Shown here one piece after another: positions 1 to 9,136 of a stretch of 64,000 nucleotides of DNA (position 1 is its first letter; each line of letters begins with the position of its first letter). This DNA comes from Xylocopilactobacillus apicola. GTDB lineage: Bacteria > Bacillota > Bacilli > Lactobacillales > Lactobacillaceae. Position numbers and translations under genes: made by a program. The notes under the pieces were generated by a model. The model saw only the letters and a list, made by a program, of their open reading frames with translations. It did not search any database and had not been told where the DNA came from. The DNA lies in the NCBI RefSeq assembly GCF_033095985.1, contig NZ_AP026802.1, positions 2,232,001-2,296,000 on the forward strand, written 5' to 3'.

Positions 1-3000
1 AACATTGATGTCACTCCCGCAAATTTTGGTGATTACTTCAAGGTTAACGGGGATGCAAAATGGGATCCAACTAATGCTACTCTCACATTAACCGAAGATA
101 AAAAGGGTCAAACCGGGAATGCGACTTTAAAAACTAAGATCAGCGTTAATGATGATTTCCACTTAAAAGGAGAAGTCAATTTAGGTAATAAGAGCAGGGG
201 TGCAGGTGGAGCCGACGGGATCGGTATTGCATTCCATACTGGTGAAAATTCAGAAATTGGCGTTGCTGGAGGTTGTTTAGGGCTCGGGGGTCTGCCCAAT
301 GGGTTCGGATTTAAACTGGATACCTATTGGAATTCTGCTGGAGTTTATGGCAGTAATGCTGGATATGATGATGATCCACAGGATTTTAATAAACCTCAGA
401 GCGCATTTGGTGCGTTTGCTCATAATGTAATCAAAAATGGCATATCAACCGTTGTAACTTATGATGGAGATGATGCTAAAGCTTTTAAGATTTCGGAACC
501 GAATAATAATAGTTTTTTGCCAATCGAAGCTGATTATTCAGGCACCACTCACGAATTAAAAATTACATATGATGGGCACACTTGGACTAAGAAGATTGAT
601 GAAGACAAGTGGATTCCGGAAGGAACTACATCACTTTCATTTGTAATTTCTGGCTCTACGGGTGGCAGTTGGAACCTCCAGCAATTCAAATTAAAGAATT
701 TCGAATATACTGGCTATGGAGTGCTTAACAATAAATTTGTCGGACCTGATGGTAAAACAGAAGTTGGTACAATTCCTCAGGCAAACGCAAAGGTTGGCGA
801 CGATATTTCTTTAACCGATGCTGTTGATAAAATTAAAGCTATTGAGCAAGCAGGCACATATTATTTCGATAAGGCTACTTATTCAAATGATGACGGAAAA
901 CCCGAAAAAGATTTTGACCTAACTACTCATTCTTCTGTTAAAGCGACGGAAGCGCCTCAAACGATTACTTATAAGTTTGCTAAGAATCAGGCTAGTATCC
1001 AAACAAAACCTATTACAATGTATGAAGGCGACACTGTGGATATGAGTAAGGGCTTCGATACTGCCAAAGACAAAGATGGAACAAGTTTAAGTTATGATGA
1101 CATCAGTAAATCTAGCACCGTTGGTGTTGATGGAAATACTACTGTAACTTATAGCTACACACCGACTGGCTACGGCAATGTTGCGCTAAAACCAGTTACT
1201 GCTAGTCCGAAAATTAATGTTATCGCGCGCAAAAAAATTACCATTAAATACGTTGATGCAAATGAAAACGCGATTGATAATAAATTATTAACTGGGATTA
1301 CTGAGGGTGATCAAACAGGAGCATATGGGTCAACTTTAGAATTTACTAAACCAGAGAAATTATCTCTAAATGATAAAGTCTATTATGAATTTGACCATGC
1401 TGTAATTACTGGAACAACAGAAACTGATCTTTCTAAGATTAAATTTGGCGATAATGATATTGAACTCAAATTATATTATAAAGGTGTTGCATCAGATGGT
1501 ATTAAGGTTAATTTTAAAGATGTCAACGATTCAAAGAAAGCTTTCGAACCTGTCACTATATCTGGTAAAGCCGGCGATAAATTAGTAGTCAATGATATTA
1601 AGGCGCCAAACGGTTATCATATTGCTGATCCTTCAAAAGAAAACTTGCCAGTGGGAACGTCGCAACCAGATATAGAGTTTGGAGCAGAGGCTTCCGAAAC
1701 TACCGTATATATCGTGGGTGACGATATTGCTGAAAATGATGACAATGCGTTGATTGTCCATTACTACCTTAAAGACAAGAACAGCAAAGATTTGAAGCCG
1801 GCTCTAAATGATGAAGGAAATCCGGTAACAGTTCATGATGATGTTAGAAAGGGCGGACGAGTAGGCCAAACAATTACACTTTCTTGTAACGATCAGCCAA
1901 CTGTTGCTGGGCATACCCTTGCAAGCAAAGATGACATTTCTTATGAGTTCAAGCCGAAGACCACTGGTAGCAAGCCTGGGGAAGTAACTTTCTATTACAC
2001 AGCTGATGAACTTAAGAATATTCAGATTGATTTCACAGATATCAATAACCTTAATAATGATAAGAATGGCATTGTAGATTCAGTAATCCCTGAAGGAAAT
2101 CATACGGGAGACAAACTAGATATATCTAGCGTAAAAGTTCCTGATGGTTATCATGTAGCGAGTGCTGATGAATTGAACGGTACTCAGTTAAACCAGCCAG
2201 ACAATCCAATATATAAACCAGGCACCGCCATTGTTCCAGTCCCTGTTTATGTCGTTGGTAATGATATTGCTGAGGGCGATAATAACGCAATGGTCGTTCA
2301 TTACTACCTCAAGGACAAGAATAGTCAAGATTTGAAGCCTGCTTTAGATAAAGATAATAAACCGGTTGAAGTAAAGAAAGATCGGAGAATCGGTGGAAAA
2401 GTCGGAGAAACAATTAATCTTTTAGCAACTGAAAGTGATCAAGCAGTTGATGGCTATACAGCAGTAAATCCAAGCGTCTCGGGTACTTTAAAATATGGTC
2501 AAAAACCAACTGAAGTAACTTTCTACTATACAGCAGATGGAAAAAGCAATATCCAAGTAGATTTTGTTAATATCAATGGTGCTGGCAAAGATATCGTTGG
2601 TAATATCACTCCTCAGAACCACTTCACAGGGGATGAATTAGATCTAAGTAATGACCCAGAAATCAAGAGTGCAGTGCCAAACGGATATCTAATGGCAACT
2701 GAAGAAGAATTGACGGCTAAGGGATTAACAAGACCCCAAAACCCAACATATGGACCACAAGCACCAAAGGAAAATCCAATCGTTTATGTTGTTGGTAAAG
2801 AAACTACTGCAAGTAATGCATTAACTGTTCATCATAAGATTAAAGGACCGAATAATACTGAAACAAACGTTCCAGGAATGTCTGATATCACAATGAATGG
2901 ACGTGTTGGAGAAACTATCAAAGTTCAACCAACAGCACCAATAGCAGGGTATACTTTAGCTTCTGAATCTAAAGAGACAGCTTATAAGTTTAAGCCTGAC

Positions 3001-4347
3001 AGTACAGGTGATATTACCTTCTATTACACAGCTAAAGAACAAAGTAACGTTACAATTAACTTTGTAAACGCGAAGAATGGTAAAACTGTTAAGACTGATT
3101 CTCCAAAGGGTAAGACTGGTGATACTTTAGATCTCACAAGTGTAGGTCCTGATAGCTATATTAAGAAGACAATTCCAGCAGGATATCACTATGCAACAAA
3201 TGGTGAACTGAATGGTAATTCTCAGCCAGATAAAAACCTAGAGTTCTCAACAACTCCACAGACACAAACTGTATATGTAGCAGGAGATGTAGTTGATGGC
3301 ACAAGTCATGCATCAAGCAGAGTAACGATTCACCATTATCTTAAAGGCACTGCTACTCCTGTACCAGGCATGGGGGAAGTTGGAACTGGAAATAGTTATA
3401 AAGGTGGCATAATCGGAGATAACGTAACAGTTAGTCCAGATGATCCAGAACAAAAAGCACCTGCAGGCTATACAATTGTTCCAAACCAACAACCTGATAC
3501 ATGGGAACTAACAGCTGATGGCGGACATGAAGTTACTTATTACTATACAGCCGATTCAATAGATAACATTTCAATCCAATTTGTAAATGCTTCCGATCCT
3601 ACGAAGAAAGTAGGTATGCCATATATCCCATCAGGACATGTAACCGGCGACAACTTAAAGGTAGATAGTGACGAGGTCAAAGGACATGTTCCAGCAGGAT
3701 ATCATGTAGCAAGTAAAGCTGAGTTAGATGATTTGGGAAGTAGTTTGACGCAACCAGAATTAGTGTATGGTGTTACAAGTGGAGTTCAGACAGTTTATGT
3801 TATTGGTGAAGCACAAAGTAATATTACAGTTCACTTTTTAGATGCTAAAACGTTGAAAGAACTCGGAACTGTAACTCCAAAAGAGAATCCTGATTCAAAT
3901 TCTAATCCTAAAGCCTCTTATAGGACGGGAGATGTATTAAAATTAGATGCTGCAAGTAATTATGTTTCGGACTTTATTAATGCTCATACGGGCTACTCCT
4001 ATACATCTAATAGTGAGTTATCAAGTATGAATCTGAAACAGCCAGAAAATCCAACATATACAACTCAATCTCAAGATATAAATGTGTATTTGAGCCCTCA
4101 ATCAAAGGCAACACATATTTTGAAAGTTATACATAAGGAACAACTTCCTTCAACAAGAGGTGTTAGAGGATTAAAAGACTTCCAAACTTCTATAGAGGAG
4201 GGTTCAGATTATGACTTTGATATTAATGACAGTGCACATAAAGCACCGAGAGGCTATACATTGATACCGGGTCAGGAAAGTAAGCTGAAAGGAACTATGG
4301 GTACTGACGGCAAAGAAATAATCCTGTATTACGCAAAGATTCGTTAG
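1..4347 (+). CDS. Giant adhesin A, 5'-truncated by the window: L-type-lectin-like head, MucBP-like stalk, type-1 tail
   Basis: The frame is open from base 1, so the gene begins outside the window; 1448 residues are visible. Residues 1-235 resemble the L-type-lectin-like heads of genes B and C (motifs VNLGNK, DGIGIAFH, GFGFKLDT), a family that binds glycans. Residues 240-490 look like Ig-like and MucBP-like domains. From about 490 come five modules of 150-170 residues (pattern F-D/N..., GYH.A...EL, QP.NP.Y, VYVVG, then VHH...GGRVG...GYT...FYYTA). The last 315 residues form the type-1 tail, which ends YYAKIR. There is no LPXTG signal, membrane anchor or SLAP domain. It is probably a secreted surface adhesin; the ligand is unknown. 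It combines a B/C-like head with a D/E/F-like stalk and tail, so it looks like a recombinant. Confidence 0.85.
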   Translation, partial: NIDVTPANFGDYFKVNGDAKWDPTNATLTLTEDKKGQTGNATLKTKISVNDDFHLKGEVNLGNKSRGAGGADGIGIAFHTGENSEIGVAGGCLGLGGLPNGFGFKLDTYWNSAGVYGSNAGYDDDPQDFNKPQSAFGAFAHNVIKNGISTVVTYDGDDAKAFKISEPNNNSFLPIEADYSGTTHELKITYDGHTWTKKIDEDKWIPEGTTSLSFVISGSTGGSWNLQQFKLKNFEYTGYGVLNNKFVGPDGKTEVGTIPQANAKVGDDISLTDAVDKIKAIEQAGTYYFDKATYSNDDGKPEKDFDLTTHSSVKATEAPQTITYKFAKNQASIQTKPITMYEGDTVDMSKGFDTAKDKDGTSLSYDDISKSSTVGVDGNTTVTYSYTPTGYGNVALKPVTASPKINVIARKKITIKYVDANENAIDNKLLTGITEGDQTGAYGSTLEFTKPEKLSLNDKVYYEFDHAVITGTTETDLSKIKFGDNDIELKLYYKGVASDGIKVNFKDVNDSKKAFEPVTISGKAGDKLVVNDIKAPNGYHIADPSKENLPVGTSQPDIEFGAEASETTVYIVGDDIAENDDNALIVHYYLKDKNSKDLKPALNDEGNPVTVHDDVRKGGRVGQTITLSCNDQPTVAGHTLASKDDISYEFKPKTTGSKPGEVTFYYTADELKNIQIDFTDINNLNNDKNGIVDSVIPEGNHTGDKLDISSVKVPDGYHVASADELNGTQLNQPDNPIYKPGTAIVPVPVYVVGNDIAEGDNNAMVVHYYLKDKNSQDLKPALDKDNKPVEVKKDRRIGGKVGETINLLATESDQAVDGYTAVNPSVSGTLKYGQKPTEVTFYYTADGKSNIQVDFVNINGAGKDIVGNITPQNHFTGDELDLSNDPEIKSAVPNGYLMATEEELTAKGLTRPQNPTYGPQAPKENPIVYVVGKETTASNALTVHHKIKGPNNTETNVPGMSDITMNGRVGETIKVQPTAPIAGYTLASESKETAYKFKPDSTGDITFYYTAKEQSNVTINFVNAKNGKTVKTDSPKGKTGDTLDLTSVGPDSYIKKTIPAGYHYATNGELNGNSQPDKNLEFSTTPQTQTVYVAGDVVDGTSHASSRVTIHHYLKGTATPVPGMGEVGTGNSYKGGIIGDNVTVSPDDPEQKAPAGYTIVPNQQPDTWELTADGGHEVTYYYTADSIDNISIQFVNASDPTKKVGMPYIPSGHVTGDNLKVDSDEVKGHVPAGYHVASKAELDDLGSSLTQPELVYGVTSGVQTVYVIGEAQSNITVHFLDAKTLKELGTVTPKENPDSNSNPKASYRTGDVLKLDAASNYVSDFINAHTGYSYTSNSELSSMNLKQPENPTYTTQSQDINVYLSPQSKATHILKVIHKEQLPSTRGVRGLKDFQTSIEEGSDYDFDINDSAHKAPRGYTLIPGQESKLKGTMGTDGKEIILYYAKIR

Positions 4348-4404
4348 AACTGGGTTTTAGCACAAGCTAAATACAAGAGTTCATAACATAAGTACCAAAG
4401 AAAG

Positions 4405-4446
4405 AAGCTTCCAAGACAGTCGAGAGACTGAATTGGGAGCTTTTTG
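4405..4446 (+). terminator. Rho-independent terminator of gene A
   Basis: A hairpin (AAGCTTCCAA paired with TTGGGAGCTT, with an inner CAGTC/GACTG stem) is followed by TTTTT, about 60 bp after the stop codon. The same structure follows genes D, E and F. Confidence 0.8.
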
Positions 4447-4490
4447 TGTTGGTTCTGTTAACGTATGTACCAAATAACCGACGTATATTA

Positions 4491-4542
4491 AAAGGCTCGC
4501 GATTCTGTTATTCTTAAAATCAGAATTGCGAGCCTTTCTTTT
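4491..4542. terminator. Bidirectional hairpin between convergent genes A and B
   Basis: A 17-bp stem begins AAAGGCTCGCGATTCTG and is flanked by A and T runs, so it could stop transcription from either side. Copies occur at 15374, 29865 and 37474. The rest of this 331-bp intergenic region holds only the neighbouring terminators. Confidence 0.75.
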
Positions 4543-4591
4543 GTGGTACGCATCATCTTGGTTGTGCCCGCCTTCAACTTTCACATTGATC

Positions 4592-4638
4592 AAAAAAAGA
4601 ACCACAATTCTTCTATAATCATAGAAGAATTGCGGTTC
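4592..4638 (-). terminator. Rho-independent terminator of gene B
   Basis: On the minus strand, a 16-bp stem GAACCGCAATTCTTCT with its complement is followed by a run of seven T. An inverted copy follows gene C at 15273. Confidence 0.85.
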
Positions 4639-4678
4639 GCAATGTGAACAGATAAATTATATGTCCAAAATAATAATA

Positions 4679-7600
4679 TTAACGAATTCTTGAGTAATAT
4701 AAAATAACTACTGTATCACGTTCAACTGTTCCATTTGTCTTGCTTTCTTGACCAGGTATTAACGTATAGCCTCTAGGTGCTGCGTGATCCTTATTATTTA
4801 AACTAAAGTCATACTGATAACCTGTACGTACCTCCATATCCAAATCTCGCAGACCCTTAACGTCTTTTGATGGGTTCATATAAATACGATGTAGAATCTT
4901 GAATCTAACTGGTTTTCCTAAAAGATAAACATTGACATCCTGGGCCTTAGCAAGGAATTTAACCTCAGGTGTTTGTTTTAATCCATTGCCTGCTATTTCA
5001 CTATCTTTCGCATAAACGTATCCATCAGGAATTTTACTTTTAATATAGCTGCTGGTTTCACTTAAATCTAAAGGTGTACTGCCAATTTCTTCCGTTTTAA
5101 CATCCTTAGCAAGTTCTTTGCCCTTACCTGCGTCTATAAAGTGGATTGTAATAGTGCTCTTAGCCTTCTTATAGACCAGATCGATACTTTGAGCAGCATT
5201 ACCAAAGGTTAGCGTATTACTTGGTAATTTGGTATGCGTTGAATCCCCTGTCTTCTCAGCTTGGACAAATTGATAATAAACATCTTTGTCGAAGGTAAGA
5301 TTAGCTTGTGGATTCAGGGTAAATGTTGATTGATATGGACCAAAATGAGCTCCACTTGCCATTTCTGGTGAAATTCCATCCAGATACTTAGAATCAATTA
5401 CATTTCCTGCTTGGTCAACGTATCTTATTGTAATAGCTTCTTTAGGAGTGACAATTACCTTTGCCGTTGCTGTAACCTTAGGCAAATCTTTAAATGCGCT
5501 TGTGCCTGGAATTGGACGTTTTGGCGTATATTCATAGGTTACTGTATATTCTCCATCCTTACTGGCATCTACTGTACCTGTGCAGGTAACTTTATCAACC
5601 GTTAGGTTAGAGCCATTATAATCAGTTCCTTTATCAAATGAAGCTGCAGGTGTCCAAGATTCACCTTTTTGAATTGTCACGTCTTTACCCTTCAATGCAG
5701 CTTGGCTCTTCTTGAATTGATAAGTGATTATCTGCGGCTTACCGTTTGATTGGATCTTATCTTTTGAATCTTCAGCAAAAGTTACTTTAGCTCCGCTATC
5801 GCTTTCAGCCTTGTCTAAGTAGTATTTGCCTGTCAATTCGATTCTACCGATAATTGATTGAGTGTTGTCTAACTCGACTGCCTGACCGCTTGGAACACCA
5901 TCTTGACTGAGTGGATCATTAAGCTTATTGCCCTCTTCATCAACAAATTTGATGGTCAAGACGTTCTTGTAAACTAGCTTAATTGTTTGAGCAGTTTCAT
6001 TGAATGTTAACTGATAAGGCTTTTGATAATCCCCTGATAAAATTTCGGTTTCATCTTTTTCCGCTTTAACGAATTTATAGCTAACGTTTCCGTCCTTGGT
6101 CAAAGTTTTACTAGGTTCAAGTTTAAATTCGGAACCATAGCTACCAACATGATCACCGCTTGCCATATCTTGCGATAGACCGGCTAAGTATTTAGTATCA
6201 ATTTTATTGCCATCTTGATCCACGTACTCAAGTGTAATTGGCTGCTTGTCAACAACCGTAACATTTGCCGTTGTAGTAACTTCCGGTAATTCCTTGGAGT
6301 CATTTGCGCCTGGAATTGGGCGTTTTGGTGTGTACTTGTAAGTTACGGTGTATTCTCCAACTGTACTGGTATCAACTGTTCCAGTATAGTTAACAGTTCT
6401 TTCACTGTAGTTAAATTCAGTTCCATCGTAATCAATTCCTTTATCAAGTGTTGATGCGGGATCCCAAGTGCTGCCTTTAGCGATTGTAATGTCTTTGCCT
6501 GTTAGTTTAGCTTGGTTGTTCTTGAAGTGATAAGTGATTACTTGCGGCTGACCGTCTGAGGTAATCTTATCGTTTGTATCTTTAGCAGAAGTAACAGTCA
6601 CGCCACTTTCAATTTTACCAAGATATCGATCTTTGCCTTCGATTCCATCAACGATAGTCTTGGTATCTTTTAACTCAACGACTTGATCTTTGTTACCACT
6701 ATCTTGAGTAAGTGGATCATGAAGGTTTGCACCTTGGTCGTCGTCATTGACAAACTTAATGGTTGCGATACTCTTGTAGACTAAGTTGATCTCTTGGGCG
6801 TCATCTCCAAACGTTAAGGTGTTGCTTGTTAATGGAGTATGGCTTGTATCGCCTGCCTTTTCTGCTTGAACGAATTCGTAACCGTCGGAAAGTTTACTAA
6901 CTGGATTCAGGGTAAATTGAGTCCCCTTCTTCCCTTGGTGTTCACCTTTCTTCATTATATTCGGGATCCCACTTAAATATGAATCAGCAATTGTTTGACC
7001 ATCTTGATCCACATAATTTAATTTAATTACTTTAGCAGGTGCAACAATTACTTTCCCTGTAGCTGTTACTGTGCGCAAATTTTTAGGTCCCGCACTTGAA
7101 AACGTTGCTACATTTGAAATCGGTCCAAGACGTTTTGGAGTGTACGAATAAGTTACTTGATACGTTCCTGGCTTATTAACATCGACATTGTTAGTATTAG
7201 TTACTTTATCAAAATTAACGGTATTGCCTTCATGATCAGAGGCACTTACAAAATTATCTTTTGGTGCCCATGAATCACCTTGTTCAATTGAAACATTTTT
7301 AGCAACTAATTTTGCTTCGTTCCTTTTAAAAGAATACGTAACTGTATCATCGCTGCCAATTCCGTAGATCGTGTCATAATTTCCATCCCCCAGGGTCACA
7401 GCACCGTAAGTGGTGTTAGCTACTTTTGTTAGATAGTAATTTCCCTGATGTTCAATTTCAGATACCCTTTGTGTAGCACCAATTAATGGAACTGTTCTAG
7501 CTTCTTGAGCGTTACTTAAAATTGGGGGCATTATGTCTTGTTGTGTGTCATCGTCGACAAATTTAGCTGTAATCACGCCCCCAGCACTATAGTTTAATGA

Positions 7601-8773
7601 CTCAAATTTGATTTGTTGTAGGTTACTGGAATTACTGGTGGAACCCGTAATAGCAAATTTTAGAAAATCCGATTTTGCAGCAGAATTCTGATATGAATCC
7701 ATATTATAGATATCTGTTTCCCACATGCCAATAATAGAGCCGTTTAAATCTGAGTAAGTAACAGACAACGTACCCATATTATAATCAAGCTTGATCCGTG
7801 TAAGTTGGTTGTTATTTGGTTCAGAAATCTTTGTAGAAGGCTTACGAGAGTAAATAGGAAAATCATCAGCTTTAGATGACAGGGTACGAAGTTCTGTTGT
7901 TTGTCCATCAGGGCCAAAGGCTGGCTTAGTATAGAAATATCCCCCGAAAGATTGTTTTCCATCACTACTATTAAATTTAGCAGGATCCGCACCATAAGTG
8001 AGTTTACTATTCTGTGGATAGTTAGGATCACTGGAATTGGTTTTTTCATAAGTACCGGCTTCAGTGTAGCGGGTATCAAGTTTAAATCCATATGCGTAGC
8101 CAGGACCATTTTTGTCAGCTAATACCCCTAAACTTGGACCCCCAGCCCCCATCTGCTGACGTCCAATTGGATAGCTTCCGCTAGGAATAACAACTTTGTT
8201 AGGGTCCCAACCACCAGGTGAACTAGGATCAGAAACTGAATTTCCCGGATAATTAATTCCCGGCTCATTAGTGCCAGGATTATTCCCTGGTTTACTAGGG
8301 TTCATGTTGTCGTAATCAGGGTAAAAGACAAACCCAATTCCTTCGCCGCCGTTATCACCAGCAGTTTTGTTCCCTAAATTAACAGTGGCACTAAGAGAAA
8401 ACCTCGAATTAGCGTTAACTGCAAAGCCTAAATACGCCGTTCCTGTTAAATTTTTGTTGTCTTTAACAGATGTTGCATCAGGTGTTAAAGTTAATGTACC
8501 ATCCGATTCCCAAGTTGCTGAATTGCCATTTTGATAACCATAAATATTAAAATACTTTTGCACATTTTCACCAGAAATACCTAGTGGCATCGAAACTCTT
8601 GGGTTAATATCATTTCCTTTAGTGGAAATGGAGGGTTTGATCAATCCTGCATCACTTGAAAATGCTGGTTTTACATCGGCGTTTACGGAATTGGCACCTA
8701 ATCCAACTCCTGTAAACATTGCGGCCAAAAGCCAAATATTTTTGACTTTGCCATTATTGCGGATAAAATTCAT
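4679..8773 (-). CDS. Giant adhesin B: L-type-lectin-like head, MucBP/Ig-like stalk, type-2 tail
   Basis: Secreted surface protein of 1364 residues. The start chosen is the ATG at 8773, preceded by GAAGGAG at a 7-bp spacing; the ATG 8 codons upstream (8797) has no ribosome site. Residues 1-33 are a signal peptide with basic N-terminus and likely cleavage after NSVNA. Residues about 55-415 form an L-type-lectin-like head (VNLGNK, GEGIGFVFYP, GFKLDTR) with a Pro/Gly-rich loop. Three stalk repeats of about 265 residues follow, each made of YVDQDGN, KFV(N/D) and Ig-like (YTPKRPIPG) parts. The tail ends RGYTLIPGQESK...YYSRIR. No sortase signal is present. It converges on gene A and is divergent from gene C, its closest paralogue. 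Role inferred: glycan-binding adhesin. Confidence 0.88.
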   Translation of the reverse strand: MNFIRNNGKVKNIWLLAAMFTGVGLGANSVNADVKPAFSSDAGLIKPSISTKGNDINPRVSMPLGISGENVQKYFNIYGYQNGNSATWESDGTLTLTPDATSVKDNKNLTGTAYLGFAVNANSRFSLSATVNLGNKTAGDNGGEGIGFVFYPDYDNMNPSKPGNNPGTNEPGINYPGNSVSDPSSPGGWDPNKVVIPSGSYPIGRQQMGAGGPSLGVLADKNGPGYAYGFKLDTRYTEAGTYEKTNSSDPNYPQNSKLTYGADPAKFNSSDGKQSFGGYFYTKPAFGPDGQTTELRTLSSKADDFPIYSRKPSTKISEPNNNQLTRIKLDYNMGTLSVTYSDLNGSIIGMWETDIYNMDSYQNSAAKSDFLKFAITGSTSNSSNLQQIKFESLNYSAGGVITAKFVDDDTQQDIMPPILSNAQEARTVPLIGATQRVSEIEHQGNYYLTKVANTTYGAVTLGDGNYDTIYGIGSDDTVTYSFKRNEAKLVAKNVSIEQGDSWAPKDNFVSASDHEGNTVNFDKVTNTNNVDVNKPGTYQVTYSYTPKRLGPISNVATFSSAGPKNLRTVTATGKVIVAPAKVIKLNYVDQDGQTIADSYLSGIPNIMKKGEHQGKKGTQFTLNPVSKLSDGYEFVQAEKAGDTSHTPLTSNTLTFGDDAQEINLVYKSIATIKFVNDDDQGANLHDPLTQDSGNKDQVVELKDTKTIVDGIEGKDRYLGKIESGVTVTSAKDTNDKITSDGQPQVITYHFKNNQAKLTGKDITIAKGSTWDPASTLDKGIDYDGTEFNYSERTVNYTGTVDTSTVGEYTVTYKYTPKRPIPGANDSKELPEVTTTANVTVVDKQPITLEYVDQDGNKIDTKYLAGLSQDMASGDHVGSYGSEFKLEPSKTLTKDGNVSYKFVKAEKDETEILSGDYQKPYQLTFNETAQTIKLVYKNVLTIKFVDEEGNKLNDPLSQDGVPSGQAVELDNTQSIIGRIELTGKYYLDKAESDSGAKVTFAEDSKDKIQSNGKPQIITYQFKKSQAALKGKDVTIQKGESWTPAASFDKGTDYNGSNLTVDKVTCTGTVDASKDGEYTVTYEYTPKRPIPGTSAFKDLPKVTATAKVIVTPKEAITIRYVDQAGNVIDSKYLDGISPEMASGAHFGPYQSTFTLNPQANLTFDKDVYYQFVQAEKTGDSTHTKLPSNTLTFGNAAQSIDLVYKKAKSTITIHFIDAGKGKELAKDVKTEEIGSTPLDLSETSSYIKSKIPDGYVYAKDSEIAGNGLKQTPEVKFLAKAQDVNVYLLGKPVRFKILHRIYMNPSKDVKGLRDLDMEVRTGYQYDFSLNNKDHAAPRGYTLIPGQESKTNGTVERDTVVILYYSRIR

Positions 8774-8824
8774 AAAATTTCTCCTTCTAATTTTCATTAT
8801 GAAATTATTCGTTGTAACAAGCTT

Positions 8825-8854
8825 ATTCTAACATTAAATGCATCTTTTTCGCAA
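8825..8854 (-). promoter_or_regulatory. Promoter of gene B
   Basis: Minus strand: TTGCGA, an 18-bp spacer, TAGAAT, with an upstream TG (TGTTAGAAT, extended -10). The 363-bp divergent region 8774-9136 is AT-rich and holds this promoter and that of gene C; nothing else was recognised. Confidence 0.6.
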
Positions 8855-9054
8855 AGATGATAATCAAACTAATAAAGATCTTAATTATCAGATTTAAGCT
8901 GGTTTTGTTTAATGGCTAACACTAATCAATCGTTGTCTAAAAACGCCAAAAAAAGAATTGTAATCATTTATTTTATTAAACTATAAAACATTAAATTCTA
9001 CTCAGCGATAAATGACAAGTAAAAAACACGTATAAAAAGTAAGCAATAATTATT

Positions 9055-9084
9055 TTGCCAAAAACGTATAATGAATGTTAGAAT
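9055..9084 (+). promoter_or_regulatory. Promoter of gene C
   Basis: TTGCCA, an 18-bp spacer, TAGAAT with extended TGT, the same layout as the gene B promoter opposite. A second possible -10, TATAAT at 9067, overlaps the upstream ATG at 9071. Both facts argue that 9071 is not the translation start. Confidence 0.6.
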
Positions 9085-9136
9085 AACGATGTTGAAACGA
9101 AAATTTTCAAAAATTAAATTTAAGAGGAGAAATTTA

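Larger units (their letters stand above)
2715..5362. repeat. Left arm of a 2648-bp inverted repeat (A/B convergent tails)
   Basis: It covers the 3' part of gene A, the intergenic terminators and the 3' part of gene B. The reverse complement is at 14549-17196. Both arms have exactly the same length and the same sequence at every segment I compared. Confidence 0.9.

Noticed and set aside
4100-4347. LPXTG-type sorting signal at the adhesin C-termini
   Set aside because: No LPXTG-like motif followed by a hydrophobic segment and basic tail is present in any of the five complete genes or gene A.
4381-4605. A 74-codon frame between genes A and B (copy at 15306)
   Set aside because: It runs through three terminator hairpins and has no ribosome site; it exists twice only because the region is an inverted repeat.
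9071-9136. Upstream ATG of gene C (and the equivalent ATG 8797 of gene B)
   Set aside because: No ribosome site; 9071 overlaps a TATAAT and precedes or overlaps the likely promoter, while 9137 and 8773 have good sites.
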